This document shows, piece after piece, positions 15,177 through 24,271 of a stretch of DNA of 64,000 bases (the stretch's first letter is position 1; each line of letters opens with the position of its first letter). A program made the translations under genes and the position numbers. The notes beneath the pieces were generated by a model. It ran no database searches, was not told where the DNA came from, and saw nothing but the letters and a program-made list of their open reading frames with translations. The DNA is from a virus, in IMG/VR virus record IMGVR_UViG_3300042197_004918, positions 1 through 64,000 of that record, one strand, 5' to 3'.

Positions 15177-17579
15177 ATGCCCAACGTATTGTTACCTCCG
15201 TTTTCATCAATCCCTATCCCTGAGTATATGCGAAAGGAGTTCCGTAGAAGATCCGGAACGTATGGATTGAATCCGTCTCTAGCTTCGTCGGGCAGTGTAA
15301 GTGAATATAGAGGGCAGTCAACTTCCTGGATTCGCGTTGCTTCCAATGGTATGAACGGTGAACACTCGGGATTTATTATGAAATCTACAAACGGTGTAGC
15401 CGATTCTTATGGAAGGGGTACAAATACAGTTTCCTTGTTATACGATAGAGAGAATATAGACAACACTATTCTAGGGTTAGATTACAATGGTTTTCCACAC
15501 GTCATACAAAATAGGGAACCGAGAACTTTACAGAAATATAGACCAACACTAGGAGTAGAGAGTATAGAAGTAGATATTAGAAAAAACGTCTACAGAGCTG
15601 CTTTTATAAAGTGGAAGTGTTACACCGTAGAACAGTTGGATTATATGATACCGTTTTTAATGACACCATACACCACGATTTTTCTCGAATGGGGGTGGAA
15701 CAATTTTAATCCAAACAGTCTGGTTCCTCTCGGAACACTTGGAAATGTTGCGTTGGTAGATGAAAATGGGAACCTAGAAACTGACGCAGATGATTTTGCA
15801 GTGGATCCGGGGAAAGGAATGTTAGGCTTTTACACGAACCCAACTCTGTTTGAAGATTCTCTGGAAAAATCGGAGGGGAGGTATGATGGAATGATTGGTC
15901 ACATAATAAACTACGATTACACATTCAATCCGTCTGAAATGTGTTTTAACTGCACGACTGAGATAGCATCTAACAGCAAATTTTATTTTGGCCTCGCGAT
16001 GGGAAGTTCTACAAACGAACCGGATTCTAGTAAAACCGACAAGTTCACTCAAAAAACCAAAGAAAATTTCTTTTCCGTAGACTTGTATTCCATTATGATG
16101 TCTTACCTATATAGGCTCCGAGATAATGGACAGATTATACACTCTGACAAAATTGATAACAAAAAGAATCCTATTGATAAGAGGATATTCGATATATTGA
16201 AAGGGAGACTTTTTTCACCTAATCTATATGGAAGACAGGAAGGCGGATGGGCCGCCTCCAAGACGGAGGGTTCTCCGTTGTATATAACGATGGGGTGTTT
16301 AGTGGACCTTCTAAACTACAACAACAGATTCTTGAAGACTCCGTATAAAATAAACATACGTGATACACGTATATGTGCTCATCCAAACTTAATATCTTGT
16401 TCGGATAAGTTTCTCATACCGAACACGACGGCTCCATATTTTAGCCCAGAAACAATATCTGACCCACAGGGAAGGGGTAGAATACCCAAGTCGGAGGTTC
16501 CTATATTCTCAAAACCATCGAAGAACAACGTAGCAGACGGACTTATGTCCAAGGTTTTGTTTAACACTCATCGGCAGGACTTGAATAGAATTATAAGCCA
16601 CTGGAGGATAACTTATGATGCAAAAAACGAAGCGGAATATCAGTTTCCAAGTTCCGATAATCAATACAGTGGGAAATTGGAAAATGTTTACATCAATTTT
16701 GACTTCATAAGGGACCAGTTAAAATCTACCCCAGATATTCGTGACTTTCTAAAAAGCATCTGCCAGGTGTTAAACGACAACATACCTATCTGGAGTTTAG
16801 AGATCGTGGATTGGAACGGAGATTTAAGTATCAGAGATGCCAATTACTTCGATAAAGGTCAGTTAGATTCACTGAAAGAATCCTTTGGTATAGATGCCAA
16901 CGATACGGTTGTCTATAATTTCGACGCGTTCAGTCAAAATTCCATTCTTAAAGAGTTTGGGTTTGGGGTTAAACTATCTGATGCTGTCGCGAATATGGTG
17001 ATTAACCAGGTGAACAATCAAATATCCAATGAACCTGGTGTGGTGGTAAATCAAAGATTGACATTCCCAAAATCAAATGATGTCATTTTAAGTGAACTGG
17101 AGACACAATCATTGGGAGCATCGACTGTAGTTCCAATTCAACTCACTGAAGCAGACGCGGCAGCTCGGCGTGCTGCCTTCGACAAGGATGGTGAGGCGAT
17201 AAAAAATATCACTGAGAAATCTATCACGTTCACAAAAAATTTAGGCGGAGAAAAAAAACAAGTCTCACGGTTAATCATGCCTGACGCTTCTGGGAAAGCA
17301 AAAGTTTCTCAGCTTCTTAATGATGAAAGTGAGATATTTTCTCAATTTAACACTCCACCTATTCCTGGTGTAAAAGTGGAATTCTCGATGCTCGGAATAG
17401 CAGGATTCAGAACGTTCCAGATAATAGGTGTTAAGAATTTGCCAAAACCATATGATAACGGAAAAGTGGTGTTTCAAATAATGGAGGTCAAACACAGTGT
17501 AGGTTCTGATGGGTGGGTGACCAGAGTTGTTGCTTTGATACGTCCGTTAAAATCATTAGAAACCACATTGAAGATATGA
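15177..17579 (+). CDS. Baseplate hub protein (gp27/gpD-like)
   Basis: 800 aa, starting one base after the previous stop. The C-terminal ~90 residues (KVEFSMLGIAGFRTFQIIGV ... IMEVKHSVGSDGWVTRVVAL) match the pattern of hub proteins: a barrel strand, then 'V-x-H-x-x-x-x-x-G-W-x-T'. The N-terminal half has TVEQLDYMIPFLMTPYTTIF and LEWGW, a strongly predicted structural core. The order tape measure, LysM, hub agrees with other contractile tails. Length is well above T4 gp27 (391 aa), so added domains are likely. No lysozyme motif was seen. Confidence 0.65.
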   Translation: MPNVLLPPFSSIPIPEYMRKEFRRRSGTYGLNPSLASSGSVSEYRGQSTSWIRVASNGMNGEHSGFIMKSTNGVADSYGRGTNTVSLLYDRENIDNTILGLDYNGFPHVIQNREPRTLQKYRPTLGVESIEVDIRKNVYRAAFIKWKCYTVEQLDYMIPFLMTPYTTIFLEWGWNNFNPNSLVPLGTLGNVALVDENGNLETDADDFAVDPGKGMLGFYTNPTLFEDSLEKSEGRYDGMIGHIINYDYTFNPSEMCFNCTTEIASNSKFYFGLAMGSSTNEPDSSKTDKFTQKTKENFFSVDLYSIMMSYLYRLRDNGQIIHSDKIDNKKNPIDKRIFDILKGRLFSPNLYGRQEGGWAASKTEGSPLYITMGCLVDLLNYNNRFLKTPYKINIRDTRICAHPNLISCSDKFLIPNTTAPYFSPETISDPQGRGRIPKSEVPIFSKPSKNNVADGLMSKVLFNTHRQDLNRIISHWRITYDAKNEAEYQFPSSDNQYSGKLENVYINFDFIRDQLKSTPDIRDFLKSICQVLNDNIPIWSLEIVDWNGDLSIRDANYFDKGQLDSLKESFGIDANDTVVYNFDAFSQNSILKEFGFGVKLSDAVANMVINQVNNQISNEPGVVVNQRLTFPKSNDVILSELETQSLGASTVVPIQLTEADAAARRAAFDKDGEAIKNITEKSITFTKNLGGEKKQVSRLIMPDASGKAKVSQLLNDESEIFSQFNTPPIPGVKVEFSMLGIAGFRTFQIIGVKNLPKPYDNGKVVFQIMEVKHSVGSDGWVTRVVALIRPLKSLETTLKI

Positions 17580-17923
17580 AAAAAGATATATTGGCGGAAT
17601 ATTCCAAACTAAATCCAGCTAATTCCATTTTTGTTTTTGCTGAAGAGTTTCTTCCAAAACCATCCCCCGACGATTATTCCGACGGTGGAATAAACAGATA
17701 TTTTGTTAGGAAGATTAACGAATCTTCTATTATAGAAGTTGACCGCCAGAATTACAAATCTACTACCCCCATGCTTTATGAGAAGGCTGAACTATGGTGG
17801 TTGATAAGCGGTTATCTTGAAGAAGTCGTGTCAAAAAATAAGAAAACATTAAAAGCCTCCCGTGATATAATGCCCGGCCTTGAAAAGAAACTGATAAACC
17901 CATATCAGTTTTTCAAACATTGA
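17576..17923 (+). CDS. Small baseplate-region protein (115 aa)
   Basis: ATG 17576 overlaps the hub stop as ATGA, which fixes the start and implies coupled translation. Sequence features are GGINRYFVRKINESSIIEVD, an aromatic YEKAELWWLISGYLEEV helix and a PYQFFK end. No family recognised. Linkage to the hub suggests a tail component. Confidence 0.7.
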   Translation: MKKDILAEYSKLNPANSIFVFAEEFLPKPSPDDYSDGGINRYFVRKINESSIIEVDRQNYKSTTPMLYEKAELWWLISGYLEEVVSKNKKTLKASRDIMPGLEKKLINPYQFFKH

Positions 17924-17929
17924 AACAAG

Positions 17930-17955
17930 TTGACTAACGGTTGAATTGATATAAC
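17930..17955 (+). promoter_or_regulatory. Possible promoter TTGACT-14-TATAAC
   Basis: Good -35 (17930-17935) and -10 (17950-17955), but the 14-base spacer is short. It lies 12 bases before the polymerase ATG, at the boundary between virion and replication genes, where a promoter is expected. Confidence 0.4.
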
Positions 17956-17967
17956 ATCCTTGATAAG

Positions 17968-19338
17968 ATGGTTATAGTCGATTCATCAACATACAAAAGC
18001 TTTATCCACGATGTTCGTGGAAACGAAGTTTTTATAGATTATGTTTTAAGGAAGAACGCCATCCATACCGCAGACAACAAACCGTCGGTGGTGTTCGTGA
18101 AGAATATCAAAAGTGATGTTACATACGTAATAAACGTAGACCATCAAGATTTCAAACCACTAAATGTTGATGTATTCAAATTAGTTGACCTCGTAATCCA
18201 ATTGACGTCGGAGGTTTTTGTTGTAGACAAAAAGAAGTTCTTGAACCTCTTCAAGAACAAAAATGTGAAAGACATATTGATATTCGACTTTCAAAGGGGG
18301 TATGAAATAACCGACCTCAAGGAACTGCGGACCAATTGCCACACATCCCTCCAGCATCAGTTCGGTGAAAATTATGTAGATTTGAATCTTGTCATACCGA
18401 TGTCAAAACACGTCGAACAGTTCGAGACAGTTTACAAGTTTTTCAGTGAAAGTTTTCAAGAATTTGAACTCGACTATTCGTTTGAAAAAATGAATGGTGT
18501 TATAACCGAAACTTTAAGTGAGGTAGAGTGTAACGGCATACACATTGACACTGAACTATTCAACACCCACTTTAGTTCTCGTGGTTTGGTTGAAACGGGG
18601 ACAACCGTGTTTTCCGAGTATAACCTCTTCACCTCAACCGGCAGACCAAGCAACAGGTTCGCAAAGGTGAATTACGCGGCTCTTAATAAAGATAATGGGT
18701 GTAGAACCGCATTCACCTCAAGATTTGGTGAAAATGGGGTTTTATTGGGTTTGGATTATAGAGCTTACCATCCTCATATAGTAGCTAACTTAATCAATTT
18801 TAAATTAGAGTTGGATACGGATGTCTATGAGTTTCTTGGGAAGTCGTATTTCCACAAGGATATTTTGACACCAGAAGAGATAAAGTTGTCAAAAAACCAG
18901 ACATTTCAGAACTTCTACGGTGGTATAAAGGACGAATATCTCGGTATCGACTTCTTCAAGAAGGTCCACGAATACGTCACTCATAGGTGGCAATTCTTTG
19001 AAAAGAATGGGTATGTCGAAACTCCTGTGTTCAAACGGAGAATAACAGAACACCATATATCAGACCCAAATCCAAACAAACTGTTCAATTATCTTCTCCA
19101 AGCAGCAGAAACCGAGTTTTCGATACAGAGCATAAGCAGAATAAACGACTTCTTGAGAAACCGTGAGTCAAAGGTCGTTTTATACACCTACGACTCAATA
19201 TTGGTGGATATGTCTAAGAACGATGGCATGGATTCCGTTCGGAGTATAAAAAGCACAATGGTCGATAATCAGTTCCCAGTAAAGTGTTACGTGGGTAAAA
19301 ATTATAATGATTTATGTGAAATTCAAATCAAGGCGTGA
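17968..19338 (+). CDS. Family A-like DNA polymerase, short form
   Basis: 456 aa. The core FTSTGRPSNRFAKVNYAAL is the template-binding start of family A palm domains. It is followed by LLGLDYRAYHPHIVANLI (motif A, D with YHP in place of SQIELR), KNQTFQNFYGGI (motif B region), NYLLQAAETEF, and VVLYTYDSILVDM (motif C, YDS in place of HDE). The N-terminal 160 residues may be a worn exonuclease domain; I see no clear DxE. T4 uses a family B polymerase, so this is unlike T4. Whether it is the replicative enzyme is unknown. Confidence 0.75.
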   Translation: MVIVDSSTYKSFIHDVRGNEVFIDYVLRKNAIHTADNKPSVVFVKNIKSDVTYVINVDHQDFKPLNVDVFKLVDLVIQLTSEVFVVDKKKFLNLFKNKNVKDILIFDFQRGYEITDLKELRTNCHTSLQHQFGENYVDLNLVIPMSKHVEQFETVYKFFSESFQEFELDYSFEKMNGVITETLSEVECNGIHIDTELFNTHFSSRGLVETGTTVFSEYNLFTSTGRPSNRFAKVNYAALNKDNGCRTAFTSRFGENGVLLGLDYRAYHPHIVANLINFKLELDTDVYEFLGKSYFHKDILTPEEIKLSKNQTFQNFYGGIKDEYLGIDFFKKVHEYVTHRWQFFEKNGYVETPVFKRRITEHHISDPNPNKLFNYLLQAAETEFSIQSISRINDFLRNRESKVVLYTYDSILVDMSKNDGMDSVRSIKSTMVDNQFPVKCYVGKNYNDLCEIQIKA

Positions 19339-19350
19339 TATTTATATCAC
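19336..19350 (+). promoter_or_regulatory. Late-like motif GATATTTATA inside an inverted repeat
   Basis: GATATTTATA (19337-19346) lies within arms TGATAT / ATATCA, immediately after the polymerase stop (TGA 19336-19338) and 7 bases before ATG 19354. The motif therefore overlaps the upstream stop codon. Confidence 0.5.
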
Positions 19351-19353
19351 ATA

Positions 19354-20934
19354 ATGGAGGAGAATCCGTTTCTAAAATCATTATTATCTGAATGGAGTGC
19401 TAAATCACCGACGGGCGTAATAGACGTCAGAGATTTGGATAGTATTCAATCCATACTAGAACAACTTTCTTTGGGGCCTGAATTTATATCCGAATTCCTC
19501 CAAAATTACAACTCAGTGGTGAATGAATTGACTATTCGTGACGACCAAGGAAAAGACCTAACCCTCACACTCAAAAAGATATTCATAGAGAAGTTAAGGG
19601 TGATTAATCCTGAGTGGGCTTCAAAACTGACCGAAGGTGACGAGATTGTTCGTCAGCCCTCCACCGTAACCGATGGAGAAAAAATCAAAATTACCCGTAG
19701 TTCATTGGTAAGGACTGACCAACCGGGAGACACGTCATGGTTAATACCAAGTCTTCCTGGCGTGGTGTTTTACATAGATTTTTCCATAGACGTAAACGGT
19801 GTTCTAAAGCGGTCTTCAAAACAATCTGAAAAGTTGTTATCCACCGACACCGAGGCTTTACATGAATGTTTCTTCGTCGTTGCCCTTGCATCTCAAATTG
19901 ATTCACAAGGAAACTCCAGTGGACTTGCTTCGGTGAATTCTCTAAGACCTCTCATCGAACTCATAAATTCGACTAGAATTCTTATAAAAGACAAAGAGAA
20001 AATTCACCACGTCTTTTCATCCAGAATTGGGAATGAACCATTTTCGTCAGAAGTGAATCTCAGAAAGGTTGATGCACAGAAATGTGCTGAAGCTGCCTAC
20101 AAGAAAATATCTGAACTCTATCACTCCCCTACATTCGACTACGTGACCCGTGTTTTCGAGGGATCCGATGGAAAGAAAGTTGTCGCCGACGCATCCATTA
20201 AAGTTGCTGGGGAGATATTAAGCATTTCACTGAAATACAAAAAGGGTCAACTGAACAATCTGAAAGCGACGACTGTATTGGATAGTTTATTCGGCATTGA
20301 TGTTCATGGAAAGTCGCTCATGGATTCGGTTTACGAGTTTGACCAAACGAAGATTGACCAGTTATTACAGTATTTCGTCCTTGGTATAAACACCCATCTT
20401 CCACCAAAGAACAGCAAATTCTTCATAGACAATAAAGGATTGACGTATCCGGCTTTCAAGAAACTTGTTTCAAAGAACGAATATTATCCATTAGCATATA
20501 CAACTGTTGCTACGGAACTTGTGAAAACAAAGCCGGAAGCAGCGGATTTTGTGGACAAATACAAGAAGCTTAAATCGGCAAATCTCACCGCAACAATCAC
20601 TCGTTACATAGAGTCTAACAAGACTCCTAAAAACAATTTCACCAAGTTCTTGACATATATTCTCAGATGTGAACCAGAGAAGAGTTATATGTATGTCGGG
20701 GATAGTGGAAAGTCGATATACACGATACCGTCTCAAGCAACTCTCGTAACGAAAGAAATTAACGTAAAAGTCGAACCAAAACCAGCAGTGGATTATTCAT
20801 CTCACGTCACAGTTTTTGTCAAAGAGGAACTCGCTTTCGAGTTTGATATGAATTTCAGATGGACAAAATCACAGTGGGTTGGTGATATGAGTCAAGTGGG
20901 AAGAAACCTGAAAGCATACGAAATAGATTGGTGA
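19354..20934 (+). CDS. Hypothetical protein (526 aa), possible PD-(D/E)xK core
   Basis: Starts behind a late-like motif with no Shine-Dalgarno. Around residues 270-300, VVADASIKVAGEILSISLKYKKGQL has the spacing of D...(S)xK strands found in some restriction-like nucleases and in nicking or packaging factors; this is weak. The end (FEFDMNFRWTKSQWVGDMSQ) is beta-rich. No family is recognised. The late signal and large size suggest a virion or DNA-handling protein. Confidence 0.6.
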   Translation: MEENPFLKSLLSEWSAKSPTGVIDVRDLDSIQSILEQLSLGPEFISEFLQNYNSVVNELTIRDDQGKDLTLTLKKIFIEKLRVINPEWASKLTEGDEIVRQPSTVTDGEKIKITRSSLVRTDQPGDTSWLIPSLPGVVFYIDFSIDVNGVLKRSSKQSEKLLSTDTEALHECFFVVALASQIDSQGNSSGLASVNSLRPLIELINSTRILIKDKEKIHHVFSSRIGNEPFSSEVNLRKVDAQKCAEAAYKKISELYHSPTFDYVTRVFEGSDGKKVVADASIKVAGEILSISLKYKKGQLNNLKATTVLDSLFGIDVHGKSLMDSVYEFDQTKIDQLLQYFVLGINTHLPPKNSKFFIDNKGLTYPAFKKLVSKNEYYPLAYTTVATELVKTKPEAADFVDKYKKLKSANLTATITRYIESNKTPKNNFTKFLTYILRCEPEKSYMYVGDSGKSIYTIPSQATLVTKEINVKVEPKPAVDYSSHVTVFVKEELAFEFDMNFRWTKSQWVGDMSQVGRNLKAYEIDW

Positions 20935-20937
20935 AAT

Positions 20938-21675
20938 ATGAAGACTATCGAAAAATTTATAAACCAAATATCATTGGATGAACGCATCACAGATGGTATC
21001 TTCAATCCCGAACTTGAGGAACACCTAAACGTATTTCAAGACCACCTTGAAAAGATGGGAGTATCGGCTGACGAAGCGCTTGAGGTAAGAAACCGGATGA
21101 TGGAGGGAAAGTTTCCAGAACGTCAAGCATACAACGCCAATGGAATCTTGGTTACATTTCCGACACCTGAGTATAAACAACGGGCCATTAAACGTGGAAC
21201 TCACTTTGAGAAAAACCCAAAACAAAAACAACCCAATGTAAGTTTTGACGACGCAGGTGCTTCACCGGAACCTAAAAAGGACGCGGAGCCTAAGCCGGAA
21301 CCGAAACCAGAGCCAAAGCCGGAACCGAAACCAGAGCCAAAGCCGGAACCGAAACCAGAGCCAAAGCCGGAACCGAAACCGGAGCCAGTTGAACCCCCAA
21401 AACCACAACTTCCATCCCCAACGGAGGGTGTCCCCGTTTTGGTTCTTCCTCCGGGAGAATTGAAAAAGCGTGAAGATGCTATAATCAAACAATCCCAAGA
21501 GGATTATGTAGAGAAGATTTTAGCAAACGAATCCACGAAAGTTAGATTCACATTAGATGAAGCGAGAACTAACAATTTCTACAATAAGGGATTTCGTTGG
21601 TATGATTCATCGGGGAATTTTGTAGGAGTCATGTGTTACGAAGAAAAGTCGAAGACGTGCTTCATAATCGGATAA
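20938..21675 (+). CDS. Protein with PEPK repeat linker (245 aa)
   Basis: Three parts. Residues 1-~95 are a helical domain (FINQISLDERITDGIFN, then FPERQAYNANGILVTFPTPEY and KRGTHFEKNP). Residues ~115-152 are a (PEPK)n stretch. Residues ~175-245 are a small C-terminal domain (FTLDEARTNNFYNKGFRWYD). The proline/charged repeat should be a stiff extended rod, like the TonB linker, but there is no membrane segment. It follows the 526-aa gene by 3 bases, so they probably act together. Function unknown. Confidence 0.65.
   Translation: MKTIEKFINQISLDERITDGIFNPELEEHLNVFQDHLEKMGVSADEALEVRNRMMEGKFPERQAYNANGILVTFPTPEYKQRAIKRGTHFEKNPKQKQPNVSFDDAGASPEPKKDAEPKPEPKPEPKPEPKPEPKPEPKPEPKPEPKPEPVEPPKPQLPSPTEGVPVLVLPPGELKKREDAIIKQSQEDYVEKILANESTKVRFTLDEARTNNFYNKGFRWYDSSGNFVGVMCYEEKSKTCFIIG
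21283..21390 (+). repeat. 24-bp tandem repeats coding PEPKPEPK
   Basis: About four copies of a 24-bp unit that alternates CCAGAGCCAAAG with CCGGAACCGAAA. DNA copies are almost identical, so the array is recent or kept uniform by recombination. Confidence 0.9.
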
Positions 21676-21676
21676 A

Positions 21677-22069
21677 ATGAGAACACAACTGCTTTGCACG
21701 TTTTCAGAAAAGTCTGAGTGTTCGTCGCTCCTAGAACAAATACTCGATTGTTACAAACTCTCCGATGGAAAATTTTTCGTCTTTGAGGATTGCAAAAATC
21801 CGCTGGTTTTGATGGTTACTTACAACGTCTTGATTGTTGATGGTGGATTGAGTAAGTTCCCCGCCACCATTTCAATTCATCGTAAAAAACAAACCAATAC
21901 TCTATACACGCTGAACGCCATGAATAAAATTATCATGGAAGAGAATGGCGGTGTGCTAGACAAAAGTTTTCAGTTGGATTGGGAGATTTATCGAAACTGT
22001 CTTATCATAACATCCGAGTCAGGATATAGAATAATTGACCTACGGTTGATTGATATAATACGTAGATAA
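21677..22069 (+). CDS. Hypothetical protein upstream of SSB gene (130 aa)
   Basis: ATG 21677 one base after the previous stop. Compact mixed alpha/beta protein ending ESGYRIIDLRLIDIIRR. T4 carries genes 33 and 59 just before gene 32, but I see no clear similarity to either product, so no function is given. It is followed by a 133-base gap with a hairpin before the SSB gene. Confidence 0.65.
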   Translation: MRTQLLCTFSEKSECSSLLEQILDCYKLSDGKFFVFEDCKNPLVLMVTYNVLIVDGGLSKFPATISIHRKKQTNTLYTLNAMNKIIMEENGGVLDKSFQLDWEIYRNCLIITSESGYRIIDLRLIDIIRR

Positions 22070-22142
22070 TTTCGAGTTAAAATAACTTTTCTTTGTAAGA
22101 AACGTCGTGTAGAGTGATAGTTATTAGGTGATAGGAAATGAA

Positions 22143-22159
22143 TTAACTACTGTAGTTAA
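22143..22159 (+). promoter_or_regulatory. Hairpin TTAACTA-CTG-TAGTTAA in SSB leader
   Basis: Perfect 7-bp arms and a 3-base loop, 44 bases before the SSB ATG. T4 gene 32 is autoregulated through a structured leader bound by its own product, so this is a candidate site of the same kind. The A/T-rich run 22186-22202 up to the ATG would be an unstructured SSB-binding track. A TTGACT at 22163 has no clear -10. Confidence 0.45.
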
Positions 22160-22202
22160 CGATTGACTTATTTACTAATTAACAACTAAAAAACTAAACA
22201 TT

Positions 22203-23045
22203 ATGGCGTTAAACCTTGATCGCATCAAGAGTCGTTTGAGCTCTCTCTCAAACACAAATTCAAAATCAACCCTCATTTGGAAGCCAAGTCCAGGAAAGCA
22301 GGTTGTTCGTATTGTTCCCTATAAGTTCAATGTCGAAAACCCTTTCATTGAATTGAAGTTCCACTATGGGCTTAACGGTAAGACCTACCTTTCCCCAGAC
22401 AGTTTCAACCGTCCTGACCCGATTGTTGAGTTTAGCAATAAGCTCAAGAAGTCCGGAGACAAGGAAGAGTGGAAGTTTGGTAAGAAGATTGAACCGAAGA
22501 TGAGAACGTTCGTCCCGGTCCTCGTTCGTGGTGAAGAGGGCCAAGGCGTCCGCTTCTGGGGATTCGGTAAAAACGTTTACCAAGAGATTCTCTCCATCAT
22601 TTCCGACCCCGATTACGGTGATATTACCGACGTCTCGAACGGTCGTGATATTGTGGTCGAGTTCAAGACTGCTGAGGAAACTGGCAAGTCTTTCCCTGAG
22701 ACATCTATCCGTGTCAAACCTAACACTTCTACCGCCGTTCCTCCGGCCGAGAAGGATTTGATTGCTAAACTTTCAAATCAGACAAACATCCTTGAACTCT
22801 TCCCAGAACTCAGTTATGACGAGTTGAAGGGCGTCATGGAGGCTTGGTTACATAGTTCAGAGAACAGTGAAGAATCGGCGTCGCCAAGTGCGACTGCTTC
22901 TTCTGAAACGAAGGCTTCGCTCGAAGAGTCTGCTGCACCAAAAGTAGCAACAACCGCAGCTCCAGCAAAGTCTCCTTCGGCCGTAGCATCCAAGGCAAAT
23001 ACGGATGACGTGTCGAAAGCGTTTGACAATCTGTTCAACTCGTAA
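22203..23045 (+). CDS. 32: Single-stranded DNA-binding protein, gp32-like
   Basis: 280 aa. N-terminal LNLDRIKSRLSSL is the self-interaction region. The OB-type core has TLIWKPSPGKQVVRIVPYKF, FHYGLNGKTYLSPDSF and VRFWGFGKNVYQEIL. An Ala/Ser/Glu linker precedes the acidic/aromatic tail DDVSKAFDNLFNS, as in gp32 proteins, where the tail recruits partners. The cysteine/histidine zinc site of T4 gp32 is absent. It coats ssDNA in replication and recombination. A strong terminator follows. Gene symbol by homology. Confidence 0.9.
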   Translation: MALNLDRIKSRLSSLSNTNSKSTLIWKPSPGKQVVRIVPYKFNVENPFIELKFHYGLNGKTYLSPDSFNRPDPIVEFSNKLKKSGDKEEWKFGKKIEPKMRTFVPVLVRGEEGQGVRFWGFGKNVYQEILSIISDPDYGDITDVSNGRDIVVEFKTAEETGKSFPETSIRVKPNTSTAVPPAEKDLIAKLSNQTNILELFPELSYDELKGVMEAWLHSSENSEESASPSATASSETKASLEESAAPKVATTAAPAKSPSAVASKANTDDVSKAFDNLFNS

Positions 23046-23060
23046 TAAATTACATGAAAC

Positions 23061-23093
23061 ACGGGGAGGGGAAGTTTCTCCCCTCCCCGTTTT
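23061..23093 (+). terminator. Strong intrinsic terminator after SSB gene
   Basis: Perfect 12-bp GC-rich stem (23061-23072 with 23079-23090), 6-base loop, then TTT. It separates the SSB transcript from uvsX. Confidence 0.88.
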
Positions 23094-23112
23094 CGTATAA
23101 ACACATAAATTT

Positions 23113-24270
23113 ATGGCAAAAACAAAAAGCACAACAAAAGTAGAATTCGACGCGAAGGGTCGTAGAGACGATCTTCTCGTGGACCTCCAAACGGAGATAA
23201 ATAAGTCGTCCAAAGAAGGGAAACAGGCATTCTTCCTTGACGAGCAGGACGATCCTTCAACTGTAAGCGAGTGGATTTCAACCGGTTCCTCAACTTTAGA
23301 TTTGGCAATAAGCAATCGCCCTAACGGTGGGTTGCCTGTAGGTAGAATGGTTGAGTTTAACGGACTTGAGGGAACGGGTAAGAGTCTCGTTTCCGCACAC
23401 ATCGTAGCCGACACCCAGAAAAAGGGAGGCGTAGCAGTGGTGATTGACACCGAGAACGCAGCTGCACCTGAGTTTTGGGCAAGTCTAGGAGTGGATTTAA
23501 AGAATCTCCTATACATCCAATCAGATACAGTCGAAGACGTATTTGAAAAGATGGAGAACATCATCGCGGTGGTCAGAAAATCCAACAAGAAGAGGATTCT
23601 CACTATCATTGTCGATTCGGTTGCAGGCGTTTCTACTAAAGCTGAATTGGAGAGCGACCACGGAAAAGATGGTTGGTCAACCGGCAAGGCTATCATCATA
23701 GGAAAGGCCATGAGAAAAATCACAAGCATGGTAGGACGACAGCAGGTTCTTATCGTCTTCACAAACCAACTCAGGCAAAACCTAAACGCAGCGATGTTCG
23801 GAGATAAGTGGATTGTTTCCGGTGGAAAAGCTCTGGCATTCCATTGTTCAGTTCGCGTCCGACTAGCTAACGCTGGTATGTTAAAACGTGGAACGATGGT
23901 CATCGGAAACAAGTGTAAAGCGAAAGTGGTCAAGAACAGAATGGGTCCGCCTCAACGAGTTGCTGAGTTTGACATCTATCACGACAGCGGAATCGCTGAC
24001 TTCGGAAGTTGGTTGGAGGTTATGAAGGTTCACGACATTGTTAAATACAGTGCTCCAAATTACACATACCATCAAGATGTTGGTGACGCCGTGAAGTTCA
24101 CAGCGAAGGAATTCGTTGGACTTATGCGGGAAAATGCGGTTCTAAAGGACGAGTTGTATAACAAGATTTGCAACGCTGTCATTATGAAGTATAAAGACCC
24201 TAACTCAAATATTGTCGAAGATGCGACAGTGGACGAGAATGAAGATGGGGTAGTTTCATCCGACGAATAA
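23113..24270 (+). CDS. uvsX: UvsX/RecA-family recombinase
   Basis: 385 aa, close to T4 UvsX (391 aa). Walker A is GLEGTGKS at 84-91 within RMVEFNGLEGTGKSLVSAHI. Walker B is LTIIVDSVAG. A RecA L2-like region has FTNQLRQNLNAAMFGDKWIV and GGKALAFHCSVRVRL. The C-terminus is acidic. It forms filaments on ssDNA for strand exchange and recombination-dependent replication. Neighbours SSB, exonuclease and helicase form the replisome core. Start ATG 23113 lies 20 bases past the terminator. Confidence 0.93.
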   Translation: MAKTKSTTKVEFDAKGRRDDLLVDLQTEINKSSKEGKQAFFLDEQDDPSTVSEWISTGSSTLDLAISNRPNGGLPVGRMVEFNGLEGTGKSLVSAHIVADTQKKGGVAVVIDTENAAAPEFWASLGVDLKNLLYIQSDTVEDVFEKMENIIAVVRKSNKKRILTIIVDSVAGVSTKAELESDHGKDGWSTGKAIIIGKAMRKITSMVGRQQVLIVFTNQLRQNLNAAMFGDKWIVSGGKALAFHCSVRVRLANAGMLKRGTMVIGNKCKAKVVKNRMGPPQRVAEFDIYHDSGIADFGSWLEVMKVHDIVKYSAPNYTYHQDVGDAVKFTAKEFVGLMRENAVLKDELYNKICNAVIMKYKDPNSNIVEDATVDENEDGVVSSDE

Positions 24271-24271
24271 T

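Noticed and set aside
22857-23933. 358-codon open frame on the minus strand across the SSB and recombinase genes
   Set aside because: It is antisense to two strongly supported genes and runs through the SSB terminator; it arises from codon bias, and its translation resembles no real protein.
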